This document shows, in pieces, positions 26,133 to 34,664 of a stretch of DNA of 64,000 nt. Under the pieces are notes generated by a model. It did not search any database. It had not been told where the DNA came from and saw nothing but the letters and a program-made list of their open reading frames with translations. The DNA is from Mangrovimonas sp. TPBH4 (lineage in GTDB: Bacteria > Bacteroidota > Bacteroidia > Flavobacteriales > Flavobacteriaceae). Location: contig NZ_LBIO01000028.1 in NCBI RefSeq assembly GCF_001280505.1, forward strand, positions 1 to 64,000, in the 5' to 3' direction. Position 1 is the stretch's first letter. The number at the start of each line of letters is the position of its first letter. The translations under genes and the position numbers were made by a program.

Positions 26133-26996
26133 ATGGCAAACTTAAAAGAAATACGTAACAGAATATCATCGGTGTCTTCAACGATGCAGATTACCAGTGC
26201 CATGAAAATGGTATCTGCTGCAAAGTTGAAAAAGGCACAGGATGCAATTACGGCTATGCGCCCTTATGCAGACAAATTGACGGAGCTTTTACAAAGCTTA
26301 AGTGCCACTTTGGATGCAGATTCAGGAAGTAAATTTTCAGAACAACGTGAGGTAAACAAAGTACTTATCGTTGTGGTTACATCCAACAGAGGTTTGTGTG
26401 GTGCATTCAATTCAAACATCATTAAGGCGGTGAATGGTTTGGCGGCAGAGAAATATGCTGGCAAAGAGGTGTCTTATTTGGCCATTGGTAAAAAGGCGAA
26501 TGATGCATTTAAAAAGACCAATAAGATAATTGCCAATGAAAGTGATGTTTTTGATGATTTAACATTCGAAAATATTGCCCAGATTGCGCAAACATTAATG
26601 GATAAGTTTGTGGCTGGAGAGTACGATAAAATTGAAGTTGTTTATAATAGTTTTAAAAATGCCGCAACGCAAATTGTAACTACAGAACAATTTTTACCAA
26701 TTGTACCTATCGAAACTACAGAGGCAAACGCCAATTTGGATTACATTTTCGAGCCTTCAAAAGTTGAAATCGTGGAGCAATTGATTCCTAAATCTTTGAA
26801 AACACAGCTTTACAAAGCTGTTAGAGATTCATTTGCCAGCGAGCACGGTGCACGTATGACCGCAATGCACAAGGCTACCGATAACGCTACTGAGTTAAGA
26901 GACCAATTGAAATTGACTTATAACAAAGCACGTCAAGCAGCTATTACCAACGAAATTTTGGAAATTGTTGGTGGAGCAGAAGCTTTGAACAACTAA
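26133..26996 (+). CDS. atpG: ATP synthase F1 subunit gamma
   Basis: A 287-residue central-shaft subunit. The N-terminal helix MANLKEIRNRISSVSSTMQITSAMKMVSAAKLKKA and the C-terminal helix with ARMTAMHKATDNA and the final ITNEILEIVGGAEAL motif are the two strands of the shaft coiled coil; a Rossmann-like domain with VTSNRGLCGAFN lies between. Last gene of the operon: atpD and atpC are not in this window, as is common in Bacteroidota. A strong terminator follows. Confidence 0.96.
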   Translation: MANLKEIRNRISSVSSTMQITSAMKMVSAAKLKKAQDAITAMRPYADKLTELLQSLSATLDADSGSKFSEQREVNKVLIVVVTSNRGLCGAFNSNIIKAVNGLAAEKYAGKEVSYLAIGKKANDAFKKTNKIIANESDVFDDLTFENIAQIAQTLMDKFVAGEYDKIEVVYNSFKNAATQIVTTEQFLPIVPIETTEANANLDYIFEPSKVEIVEQLIPKSLKTQLYKAVRDSFASEHGARMTAMHKATDNATELRDQLKLTYNKARQAAITNEILEIVGGAEALNN

Positions 26997-27025
26997 GCAA
27001 AGTAGTTTTTAATATATATTTTAGT

Positions 27026-27058
27026 AAAAGCCTCACGTTTGTGGGGCTTTTGTTTTTT
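27026..27058 (+). terminator. Terminator of the atp operon
   Basis: An 11-bp stem (AAAAGCCTCAC / GTGGGGCTTTT, one G-U pair) with a GTTT loop, followed by GTTTTTT. It lies 29 bases after the atpG stop. Confidence 0.85.
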
Positions 27059-27074
27059 GCGCTATATTTACTTT

Positions 27075-27533
27075 ATGAAACTACCAACCTATCTTCTCAT
27101 TTTGTCTTTTTTTGCTATCGCCTGTTCTGGCTCAAGGCCATCTTCTAAACTTGATAAACCTGTTCAAAGGGAATCCTTAAAACTTTTTTCTGCAAGGTAT
27201 AATATTGTTGGAAATGATTATCATATGAAGCTTCGATTTCGTAAACAATACGATCATCTGGATAGCATCTATTTTAAGGGGCAAATGCTTAGGTTAGATA
27301 GTATAAATTCGGTAAAACAACATTATTATTTCAGTACAGCAAAACCATATGCGGGTATGTCTATGAAGGATTCTGAAATTGCCGATACCAATTATTATCT
27401 ATATTTCTCTGTGGAATACCAAGATTCCATTTTTGATAATACACTAAAGTTCTATAGTACATATGAAGGAAGGTTTCATGAGGGTACTGTAGAAGTGAAA
27501 CATGATTCCATTTTTGAGTTGATTATAAACTAG
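27075..27533 (+). CDS. Small lipoprotein, unknown function (pair member 1)
   Basis: A 152-residue predicted lipoprotein: signal peptide MKLPTYLLILSFFAIAC with the lipobox Cys at 17, then a beta-rich mature part with LDSIYFKGQMLRLDSI and DTNYYLYFSVEYQDSIFDN. I use the ATG at 27075 rather than frames reaching back into the terminator, because it gives a proper signal. It is followed 16 bp later by a gene with a similar layout, suggesting an old duplication. No known domain recognised. Confidence 0.7.
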   Translation: MKLPTYLLILSFFAIACSGSRPSSKLDKPVQRESLKLFSARYNIVGNDYHMKLRFRKQYDHLDSIYFKGQMLRLDSINSVKQHYYFSTAKPYAGMSMKDSEIADTNYYLYFSVEYQDSIFDNTLKFYSTYEGRFHEGTVEVKHDSIFELIIN

Positions 27534-27549
27534 GTTAATTGTATAGAAT

Positions 27550-28068
27550 ATGTTAATCCGTAACGTTTTTGCCTTATTGGTAATAGTTTTCTTAGGATGC
27601 TCAGGTAGTAAAACTACCTCCTATGAGGTTAGCAAAAAATCGCCTATTGAAATCATTAGGGCAACATTTATTCAGAATGATGATTCTTATAATGTGGAGA
27701 TTGTACTTAATGATGAAGACAATTTGGAAGTCGATTCTTTGTACCTAAGTACAGGTGTCTTTAAACCAAAAGTTATTCATTTCAATGTGTTTAGTGAAGA
27801 AGTTAAGAGATCCTTGGATTCTGTGGCGCAAGCTAGGGGACCTGTGAGTGCTCAACTAGGTTCTCATCAGACAAGTTATCCAGATGAACTTTTAAGGACC
27901 GTTATTTCTTTGGATATTGAAGAAAATAGGTTGCAGGCCGATACCAATTATTCCAATCCATTTCAACTAAAGGATTACGAGGTGGTTATTGCTATAAGAA
28001 AGCGAAAGTCACTGTATCATGTTAAAACGGACCTTGTGGAATTCACGGAGTACTTAAAGAGCTATTAA
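27550..28068 (+). CDS. Small lipoprotein, unknown function (pair member 2)
   Basis: A 172-residue predicted lipoprotein with signal MLIRNVFALLVIVFLGC and the same CSGS start of the mature part as its upstream neighbour. A shared pattern of an early strand, then LEVDSLYLSTG matching LDSIYFKG, supports distant paralogy. The rest is acidic and beta-rich. Function unknown; probably anchored to the outer membrane. Confidence 0.7.
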   Translation: MLIRNVFALLVIVFLGCSGSKTTSYEVSKKSPIEIIRATFIQNDDSYNVEIVLNDEDNLEVDSLYLSTGVFKPKVIHFNVFSEEVKRSLDSVAQARGPVSAQLGSHQTSYPDELLRTVISLDIEENRLQADTNYSNPFQLKDYEVVIAIRKRKSLYHVKTDLVEFTEYLKSY

Positions 28069-28106
28069 ATATAGAATGTGAGTCTTTTTAGCGGGATTTA
28101 TGCACA

Positions 28107-28137
28107 TTGTATATCCACCATGAAAACTGTATATTTA
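28107..28137 (+). promoter_or_regulatory. Promoter before the flippase gene
   Basis: TTG (28107-28109), a 20-base spacer and TATATTTA (28130-28137; seven of eight bases of TAnnTTTG). It predicts a short leader of about a dozen bases before the TTG start at 28157. Confidence 0.45.
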
Positions 28138-28156
28138 GCCGAACAAAATCTAACCC

Positions 28157-29617
28157 TTGAGCGGACTTAAATCACTTTTTAAACAAACATTTGTCTATGG
28201 CATTGCGACGGTTTTGCCTCGAATGTTAAGCTTCATCTTAGTTCCTTTATATACAAGTGAGGGGGTATTATCCTCGGTGGCAGAGTACGGTAAAGTAAAC
28301 ATCATCTTTTCCTATTTTGTACTCTTCAATGTTATTTTGGCCTATGGTATGGAAACCGCTTTTTTCAGGTTTTTCAACAAAGAAGAAGACCGGGAAACGG
28401 TAACAGGAACCTCGAGCATTGCTTTAGTGATATCTTCTTTTATGTTTTTTGCTCTGGCCATGTTGTTTCAAAATCAAATCGCCAGTTTGATAGACATTGA
28501 TGTCACCTACATTAATTTGGTGATTTGGATTTTGCTTTTGGATGCCTTGGTCATTATTCCATTTGCATGGTTAAGGGCCAACCAAAAACCTATGCGCTAC
28601 GCGATAATTAAAATTTTGAATGTAGCCATTAATTTGGGGTTGAATGTGTTTTTCCTTTTAGGTTTGAAAGAGTTGGCTGTACAAGGTTCGATGTTTGAGG
28701 GCATTTACAAACCCAATTTTGAAATCAACTATATATTTACGGCCAATTTAATCGCCAGTGGGGTGACCTTGTTGTTTATGCTGCCGTTTTACTTTCGTGT
28801 AAAATTCAACTTCAACAAAGGCTTGTTAAAGCAAATGCTGAAATATGCTTTTCCTGTCCTTGTTGCCGGAATTGCATTTTCCATTAACGAAACCTTCGAC
28901 CGTATTTTATTGGACAAACTGTTGCCAAGTAACGTTGCCGAAACGGATATTGGAATGTATTCGGCGTGTTATAAATTGGCCTTGTTCATGACCCTTTTTG
29001 CAACGGCTTACCGATTGGGAATTGAACCCTTCTTTTTCAGCCATGCCAAAACCGAAAACCCACAAAAGAACTACGCTTTGATATTGGAGTTTTTCGTTGC
29101 TTTTGGATCTGTAATTCTGTTGGGTGTTGTGGTTTTTGCCGATGTACTGAAAGTCATTGTCATCAGAAGTGAAGATTATTGGGAGGCCATGTGGATTGTA
29201 CCAATCATTTTGTTGGCCAATTTCTGTTTGGGGATTTACCATAACCTATCGGTTTGGTACAAAATAACCGATAGGACCAAATTCGGCGCTTATGTGTCCA
29301 TTATAGGGGCTGTCATTACCTTAGTATTGAACTTTGCTCTAATTCCGAGTATGAGTTATAAAGGTTCTGCAATTGCAACCTTATCTGCTTATGCCGTAAT
29401 GATGCTCTTGTCCTATGCCTTCGGAAGAAAGTACTATCCAATTCCGTACAATCTCAAAAAAATTGGGCTGTATATGTCGGTGTCTATTCTGTTTGCATTT
29501 GTGTCCTTCTACCGATTTAGAGGGAATTATTTTGTTGGAATTGCTCTGTTAATTGTATTTTTGGGCATTGTGGTTATATCCGAAAAAAATCAAATCAAAC
29601 AATTTCTTAAAAAATAA
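28157..29617 (+). CDS. Polysaccharide flippase (MATE/Wzx-like, MVF superfamily)
   Basis: A 486-residue integral membrane protein with about fourteen helices. The N-terminus (LKSLFKQTFVYGIATVLPRMLSFILVPLY) is typical of the oligosaccharide flippase family, which moves lipid-linked sugars across the inner membrane. The start is TTG: a TAA stop lies two codons upstream, and the next Met is about 20 residues in, inside the first helix. It heads a cluster with dut, a sugar nucleotidyltransferase, a TPR protein, a DUF4292 lipoprotein and an EnvC-like protein. Confidence 0.88.
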   Translation: MSGLKSLFKQTFVYGIATVLPRMLSFILVPLYTSEGVLSSVAEYGKVNIIFSYFVLFNVILAYGMETAFFRFFNKEEDRETVTGTSSIALVISSFMFFALAMLFQNQIASLIDIDVTYINLVIWILLLDALVIIPFAWLRANQKPMRYAIIKILNVAINLGLNVFFLLGLKELAVQGSMFEGIYKPNFEINYIFTANLIASGVTLLFMLPFYFRVKFNFNKGLLKQMLKYAFPVLVAGIAFSINETFDRILLDKLLPSNVAETDIGMYSACYKLALFMTLFATAYRLGIEPFFFSHAKTENPQKNYALILEFFVAFGSVILLGVVVFADVLKVIVIRSEDYWEAMWIVPIILLANFCLGIYHNLSVWYKITDRTKFGAYVSIIGAVITLVLNFALIPSMSYKGSAIATLSAYAVMMLLSYAFGRKYYPIPYNLKKIGLYMSVSILFAFVSFYRFRGNYFVGIALLIVFLGIVVISEKNQIKQFLKK

Positions 29618-29664
29618 ATGAGATGCTGAGCTAGTGGCGGCATCCCAACGTATATATTGTAATT

Positions 29665-30099
29665 ATGACTATTAAAATCATCAATAAATCCAGCCATGAC
29701 TTGCCAAGCTACGAAACCATAGCCTCGGCAGGAATGGATTTGAGAGCCAATTTATCAGAGCCAAGGACTTTAAAACCTTTGGAGCGTACCATTGTTGGAA
29801 CCGGTTTGTTTATAGAGTTGCCGATTGGTTATGAAGCTCAAGTAAGACCAAGAAGTGGTTTGGCGGCCAAAAAAGGAATTACTGTATTGAATGCACCTGG
29901 AACCGTAGATGCCGATTATAGAGGTGAAGTGGGAGTGATTTTGGTGAATCTTTCCAATGAAGAGTTTACCATAGAAAATGGTGAGCGCATCGCCCAGATG
30001 GTGATTGCAAAACACGAACGCGCCGAATGGATTCAAGTAGAGACGCTTTCTGAAACAGCTCGTGGAGAAGGTGGTTTTGGAAGTACCGGAACCAAATAA
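29665..30099 (+). CDS. dut: dUTP diphosphatase
   Basis: A 144-residue trimeric dUTPase converting dUTP to dUMP and pyrophosphate, keeping uracil out of DNA. All five motifs appear in order: AGMDLRA (1), [11 protein letters not shown] (2), [14 protein letters not shown] (3), [10 protein letters not shown] (4) and the C-terminal arm [10 protein letters not shown] (5). Standard length and the usual flavobacterial neighbourhood between the flippase and a nucleotidyltransferase. Confidence 0.97.
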   Translation: MTIKIINKSSHDLPSYETIASAGMDLRANLSEPRTLKPLERTIVGTGLFIELPIGYEAQVRPRSGLAAKKGITVLNAPGTVDADYRGEVGVILVNLSNEEFTIENGERIAQMVIAKHERAEWIQVETLSETARGEGGFGSTGTK

Positions 30100-30132
30100 A
30101 AATTAATAAAAAAATCCCCGCTTAGACGGGCA

Positions 30133-31158
30133 ATGCATATGAAAATTATTGTACCAATGGCGGGACGCGGCTCCCGATTAAGACCTCATACATTAACCGT
30201 TCCAAAACCTTTGATACCTGTAGCGGGACAGCCTATTGTACATCGCTTGGTTAAGGACATTGCCAAAGTATTGGGAGAACCAATTGAAGAGATTGCCTTT
30301 GTATTGGGAGACCCAGCCTTTTTTGGGGATGATGTTGTTGAAAGCTTGACTAAATTGGCTGAGGGCCTTGGGGCTAAAGCGTCTATTTACAGACAGGATC
30401 AGCCTTTAGGAACTGGCCATGCCATCATGAGTGCCGAACCTTCACTTTCGGGGCCGGCCGTGATTGCCTATGCCGATACTTTGATTCGCGCCAATTTCAA
30501 TTTAGACCCAGAAGCGGATGCTGTAATCTGGACCAAAAAGGTGGAGAATCCAGAAGCGTATGGCGTAGTAAACCTTAATGACAAGGAAGAAATTGTAGAG
30601 TTGGTTGAAAAGCCGAAAACTTTTGTAAGCGATCAAGCCGTAATTGGTATTTATTACTTTAAGGATGTGGCTGTGTTAAAACAGAAGCTGCAGGAAGTAT
30701 TGGATGAAAATATCATGAATGGAGGCGAGTACCAAATCAATGATGGTATCAAGCGTATGATGGTCGATGGCAAGATATTCAAAACTGGAACGGTAGACGA
30801 GTGGATGGATTGTGGAAACAAGGCCGTAACTGTAGAGACCAATGGTAAAATGTTGGGGTTCTTGGCCAAGGATGTGGAGGAGCAATTGGTATCCGATTCT
30901 GTGATCAATAAAAATTCAACCATAATCGAACCTTGTTTTATAGGAGAAAATGTGGTGCTTAACAATACAACCGTTGGGCCATACGTTTCTATTGGAAATG
31001 ATTGTGTGCTTGAGAATGTAAGCGTTAAAAATAGTTTAATTCAGAATGCATCAATCATTAAAAATGCTACCTTAGACCAAGCCATGATAGGAAATCATGT
31101 TGTATACGATGGCAATTTCAAGGCAATTAGCATTGGCGACTATTCAGTATTGGAATAG
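30133..31158 (+). CDS. Sugar-phosphate nucleotidyltransferase with beta-helix tail
   Basis: A 341-residue enzyme. The N-terminal Rossmann domain opens with IIVPMAGRGSRLRPHTLTVPKPLIPV, the nucleotide-binding motif of glucose-1-phosphate thymidylyltransferase-like enzymes, with DEWMDCGN further on. The C-terminal 90 residues are Ile/Val/Asn-rich hexapeptide-like repeats of a left-handed beta-helix. It makes an NDP-sugar, probably for surface glycan; the sugar and nucleotide cannot be read from sequence. A small hairpin (CCCG/CGGG, 30117-30130) sits just before the ATG. ATGs at 30133 and 30139 are both possible. Confidence 0.88.
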   Translation: MHMKIIVPMAGRGSRLRPHTLTVPKPLIPVAGQPIVHRLVKDIAKVLGEPIEEIAFVLGDPAFFGDDVVESLTKLAEGLGAKASIYRQDQPLGTGHAIMSAEPSLSGPAVIAYADTLIRANFNLDPEADAVIWTKKVENPEAYGVVNLNDKEEIVELVEKPKTFVSDQAVIGIYYFKDVAVLKQKLQEVLDENIMNGGEYQINDGIKRMMVDGKIFKTGTVDEWMDCGNKAVTVETNGKMLGFLAKDVEEQLVSDSVINKNSTIIEPCFIGENVVLNNTTVGPYVSIGNDCVLENVSVKNSLIQNASIIKNATLDQAMIGNHVVYDGNFKAISIGDYSVLE

Positions 31159-31195
31159 TCATGAAAGTATACCCAAATTGTAAACAGTATTTGTT

Positions 31196-32563
31196 ATGAA
31201 AATTAAAATCTACGGTTGCTTACTTGTTTTTGGAATGGCGCTATGCATTCCTCAAGAGACGTATGCCCAAGTAGATTTTAACAAACGTCCAGACGATGAT
31301 TTGGGCAATGTAGAGGATGCCTACCAAGAGTACTTTTTTGAAGCTTTAAAACAAAAAGGAATTGAAAATTACCAACGCTCGGTTGAGGCATTGCAGCAAT
31401 GCCTAAAAATAGACGATTCCGATGCTGTGCTCTACTTTGAATTGGGTAAGAACTACAACAAGCTCAAAAACTTTGGAGCCGCCGAGGATGCGCTTAAAAA
31501 AGCGGTGTCCAAGGAACCTGACAATGAATGGTATTTAGATGAGTTGTACGATGTGTACATTCAGCAGAATGAAGTGGACAAGGCAATTAAAACCGTCAAG
31601 CAATTGGTGAAATATCACCCCACTTATAGCGATGACCTTGTGGGGCTTTACATAAAGGCCAAGAAGTATAAAAATGCTTTACAGCTACTCGATGAGTTGG
31701 ATGAAAAGTATGGCGTGAGTGCCGATAGGGATTATATGCGTAATGAAATCTATAACATCACTGGTGATGACGACGAGCGCATTGAGAACCTTGAGGAACG
31801 TTTGGAATTGAATCCTGAAGACGAGAACAATTACCTAAAATTGGTGTATCGTTATAGCGAGAACGGTGAGAAAGAAAAGGCTTTTAAAACGGCCAAAAAA
31901 CTCTTGGAAGTGAATCCAAATTCCCAATTGGTACACTTGGCACTTTATAAGTTCTATTTGGATGACAATGATGTGGACAATGCTGTGAATTCAATGAAAA
32001 TAGTTTTAACGAGTTCCTCTATAAACGCCGATGCCAAGGCTAAGGTTTTAAATGATTTTGTGGGCTTTGTTGGAACGCATCCAGAATATGAAGGAGAGCT
32101 GTTGGAGGTGGTAACTTTAATCGATAATGATAAAAGCACCAAGACCCTTAAAGAATTGGGACAGTATTATCTTAAAACAGAAGATAAGGCCAAAGCTTTG
32201 ACCTATTATGAAGAGGCACTGAAGGAGGAGCCTAACGACTATAAGCTTCTTAAGGATGTGCTCTTGTTGCAGTTGGATTTGAACCAAAATGAAAAGGCGA
32301 TCATTAAAAGTAACGAGGCTTTGGAGTTATATCCGGCCCAACCTATTTTTTATCTCATCAATGGGGTTGCCAATAACAATTTGAAGTATTCTAAACAGGC
32401 TATAGAAATCTTGGAAGCGGGCTTGGATTATGTGATTGAAGACCCAAAGATGGAGTCTGATTTCTATGCTCAGTTGAGTGTTGCTTATAGACAACAAGGG
32501 AATACCCAAAAGGCTCAAACTTTTGCTCAAAAAGCGGAAGCCCTAAAAAAAGGGCAAAATTAA
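31196..32563 (+). CDS. Exported TPR-repeat protein
   Basis: A 455-residue protein with a signal peptide ending near TYAQ (residue 25). Tetratricopeptide repeats then fill almost the whole mature part, with clear units such as DAVLYFELGKNYNKLKNFGAAEDALKK (about residue 75) and KALTYYEEALKEEPNDYKLL (about 340). It is probably periplasmic and acts as a scaffold. It lies between the nucleotidyltransferase and a DUF4292 lipoprotein in what looks like one envelope-biogenesis operon. The partner is unknown. Confidence 0.8.
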   Translation: MKIKIYGCLLVFGMALCIPQETYAQVDFNKRPDDDLGNVEDAYQEYFFEALKQKGIENYQRSVEALQQCLKIDDSDAVLYFELGKNYNKLKNFGAAEDALKKAVSKEPDNEWYLDELYDVYIQQNEVDKAIKTVKQLVKYHPTYSDDLVGLYIKAKKYKNALQLLDELDEKYGVSADRDYMRNEIYNITGDDDERIENLEERLELNPEDENNYLKLVYRYSENGEKEKAFKTAKKLLEVNPNSQLVHLALYKFYLDDNDVDNAVNSMKIVLTSSSINADAKAKVLNDFVGFVGTHPEYEGELLEVVTLIDNDKSTKTLKELGQYYLKTEDKAKALTYYEEALKEEPNDYKLLKDVLLLQLDLNQNEKAIIKSNEALELYPAQPIFYLINGVANNNLKYSKQAIEILEAGLDYVIEDPKMESDFYAQLSVAYRQQGNTQKAQTFAQKAEALKKGQN

Positions 32564-32574
32564 ATGCCCACTAA

Positions 32575-33369
32575 ATGCGAACTATGATAAAAGTTATAAA
32601 ACCTCTTGTGTTAACTCTTCTGTTAAGTCTTGCGCTAGGCTGTAAATCGGCTTTAAAGGTTAGTAGCACTGGAGAATTGAATAAAGAGGTTACGGCCAAA
32701 CAGCTGATAAAGGAAAACTCAAAGCAGGAATTAAAATTCAAGACCTTTCAATCCAAGGTGAAAATAGACTATATAGAGGGAACAACAACACAATCTTATG
32801 GTGTGAATCTCCGGATGGAGAAGGATAAGGTTATCTGGATCAATGCCACTTTGGGACTTGCAAGGGCTATGATTACGCCTAATGAGGTAAAGTATTACGA
32901 TAAAATCAATAATCAATTCTTCGAAGGTGATTATCGTTTGTTAAGTGACTTGCTGGGCATTGAACTCGATTTTCAAAAAGTGCAGAACCTTCTGTTGGCA
33001 GAGCCTATCTTTGGTTATAAAACCAATAAATATGTAGCCTCAACACATGAAAATTCCTATGTACTGCAACCAGAAGAGCAGAGTGCTATTTTTGAACTGT
33101 TTTATTTGTTGAATCCTGGTCATTTCAAAATGGATTCCCAGCAGTTGTATCAGCCTATGACTAGGAGAATGCTACAAATAGATTATCAAGCCTATCAGGA
33201 AGTATCTAAACAAATTGTACCCGAAAAGATACACATCAATGCCGTAGAAGAAAATGATGAAGTTACCATAGATTTGGAATATAAATCGGTTTCCTTTAAC
33301 GAAGAGCTTCGATTTCCATTTAAGATACCTACCGGATTTAAAGAGATTGTGATTAATGAGGCAAACTAA
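32575..33369 (+). CDS. DUF4292 lipoprotein (LolA/LolB-like fold possible)
   Basis: A 264-residue lipoprotein: the signal ends in LALGC (Cys about 23), followed by a beta-rich domain with SKVKIDYIEG, VNLRMEKDKVIWINATLGLARAMI and a long C-terminal strand region. This matches DUF4292, whose strand pattern resembles LolA/LolB lipoprotein carriers; that fold is inferred from memory, not shown. It overlaps the EnvC-like gene by 14 bp. Confidence 0.8.
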   Translation: MRTMIKVIKPLVLTLLLSLALGCKSALKVSSTGELNKEVTAKQLIKENSKQELKFKTFQSKVKIDYIEGTTTQSYGVNLRMEKDKVIWINATLGLARAMITPNEVKYYDKINNQFFEGDYRLLSDLLGIELDFQKVQNLLLAEPIFGYKTNKYVASTHENSYVLQPEEQSAIFELFYLLNPGHFKMDSQQLYQPMTRRMLQIDYQAYQEVSKQIVPEKIHINAVEENDEVTIDLEYKSVSFNEELRFPFKIPTGFKEIVINEAN

Positions 33370-34582
33370 ACCAACCTACCTAATTTTTATTCTTTGTGTA
33401 TTTATGGGCACGGTGTTTGCCCAAGCCCAAAGCGATAAACAAAAACAATTGGAGGCGAGGCGCCTGCAGCTCAAAAAGGAAATGGAACAGCTGAACAGCC
33501 TGTTGTTTGCCAATAAAAAGAAAGAAAAGAATGTTATTACCTTGGTCGAGGATTTAAACTACAAGGTTAGTGTTCGCAAAAATCTCATCAAGGTCACTAA
33601 TGATCAAGCCAATTTATTGACACGGGATATCAATAACAACCAAAAACAAATTTCTGATTTAAGGGAGCAGCTGAAAGAGCTCAAAGAGCAATATGCAGCC
33701 ATGATTGTAAAGTCTTACAAAAATAAATCCCAATTGAGCCGTATAATGTTTTTGATGTCCTCGACGAATTTCAAACAGGCGTACAAACGTTTGCAATACA
33801 TAAAGCAATACACCGATTATCAAAGGCAGCAAGGAGAAGAAATCAAGGCGAAAACCTTTAAGCTTCAAGAGCTGAATACAGCGTTGCTGAAACAGAAAGA
33901 TGAGAAGCAGAAATTGGTAGAGGAAAATAGGATTGCCAAAAGGGAACTCGAAACAGAGCTTAAGGAGCATGAAACCTTAATGGCTTCCATCCGCAACAAT
34001 ATGAGCAAGTATAATGCCCAATTAAAGCAAAAACAGAAGGAATCCGACAGAATTGATAAAGAGATTGATCGATTGATTAAGGAAGCTATTGCAGCATCCA
34101 ACAAAAAGGCAGGAAAATCCAAAAGCTCCTCTTCATTTGCCTTGACTCCAGAAGCAAAAGCATTAGCGGCTAGTTTTGAAGCTAATAAAGGGAAATTACC
34201 TTGGCCAGTGGAGCGCGGTGTTGTAAAAATGCGTTTTGGTAAACAACCTTCTGCGATAGACAAGACCGTTACTGTGAACAGTAAAGGAGTTAGGATTGCT
34301 ACGGAAAAAGGTGCTAAAGCTAGGGCGGTGTTTGAAGGGGAAGTATCGCAAATCATCGAAATTCCTAATGCAAATCCCGTAATAATACTAAGACATGGAA
34401 ATTACATGACGGTATATAAAAACCTTTCCAAAATCAAGGTGAAGAAGGGAGATAAGGTTACAACCAAACAGGAACTAGGGGAGGTTTTTACAAACAAGTC
34501 TTCAGGGGAAACATTACTGTATTTTAGGGTGTATAAGGATTCTAAATTGCAAAATCCTGCTTATTGGATCAATAAGTTGTAG
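33356..34582 (+). CDS. EnvC-like murein hydrolase activator with degenerate LytM domain
   Basis: A 408-residue exported protein: signal peptide (ending at about residue 23 near FAQAQS), a long coiled coil (25-250) rich in Lys, Gln, Glu and Leu, and a C-terminal M23/LytM domain (from PWPVERGVVKMRFG). The zinc ligands of active M23 peptidases are missing: the HxGxD motif reads NSKGVRI and the final HxH motif is absent around LLYFRVYKD. EnvC of E. coli is degenerate in the same way and activates amidases instead of cutting peptidoglycan, so this is probably an amidase activator for cell separation. Confidence 0.88.
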   Translation: MRQTKPTYLIFILCVFMGTVFAQAQSDKQKQLEARRLQLKKEMEQLNSLLFANKKKEKNVITLVEDLNYKVSVRKNLIKVTNDQANLLTRDINNNQKQISDLREQLKELKEQYAAMIVKSYKNKSQLSRIMFLMSSTNFKQAYKRLQYIKQYTDYQRQQGEEIKAKTFKLQELNTALLKQKDEKQKLVEENRIAKRELETELKEHETLMASIRNNMSKYNAQLKQKQKESDRIDKEIDRLIKEAIAASNKKAGKSKSSSSFALTPEAKALAASFEANKGKLPWPVERGVVKMRFGKQPSAIDKTVTVNSKGVRIATEKGAKARAVFEGEVSQIIEIPNANPVIILRHGNYMTVYKNLSKIKVKKGDKVTTKQELGEVFTNKSSGETLLYFRVYKDSKLQNPAYWINKL

Positions 34583-34612
34583 AAGAAAAATGAGATCTAA
34601 TTTCTAATAAAC

Positions 34613-34648
34613 AAAAAGCCCTGTTTTTAATCTAAAACAGGGCTTTTT
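34613..34648. terminator. Bidirectional terminator between EnvC-like and CsgG-like genes
   Basis: A perfect 15-bp stem (AAAAAGCCCTGTTTT and its complement) with loop TAATCT, with A/T runs on both sides, placed between converging genes. Confidence 0.9.
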
Positions 34649-34664
34649 TTATGATGAAAAAGGA

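Noticed and set aside
33865-34356. Long minus-strand open frame (about 160 codons) opposite the EnvC-like gene
   Set aside because: It mirrors the Lys/Glu/Gln-rich coiled-coil coding strand; composition is that of an antisense shadow and there is no start signal or context.
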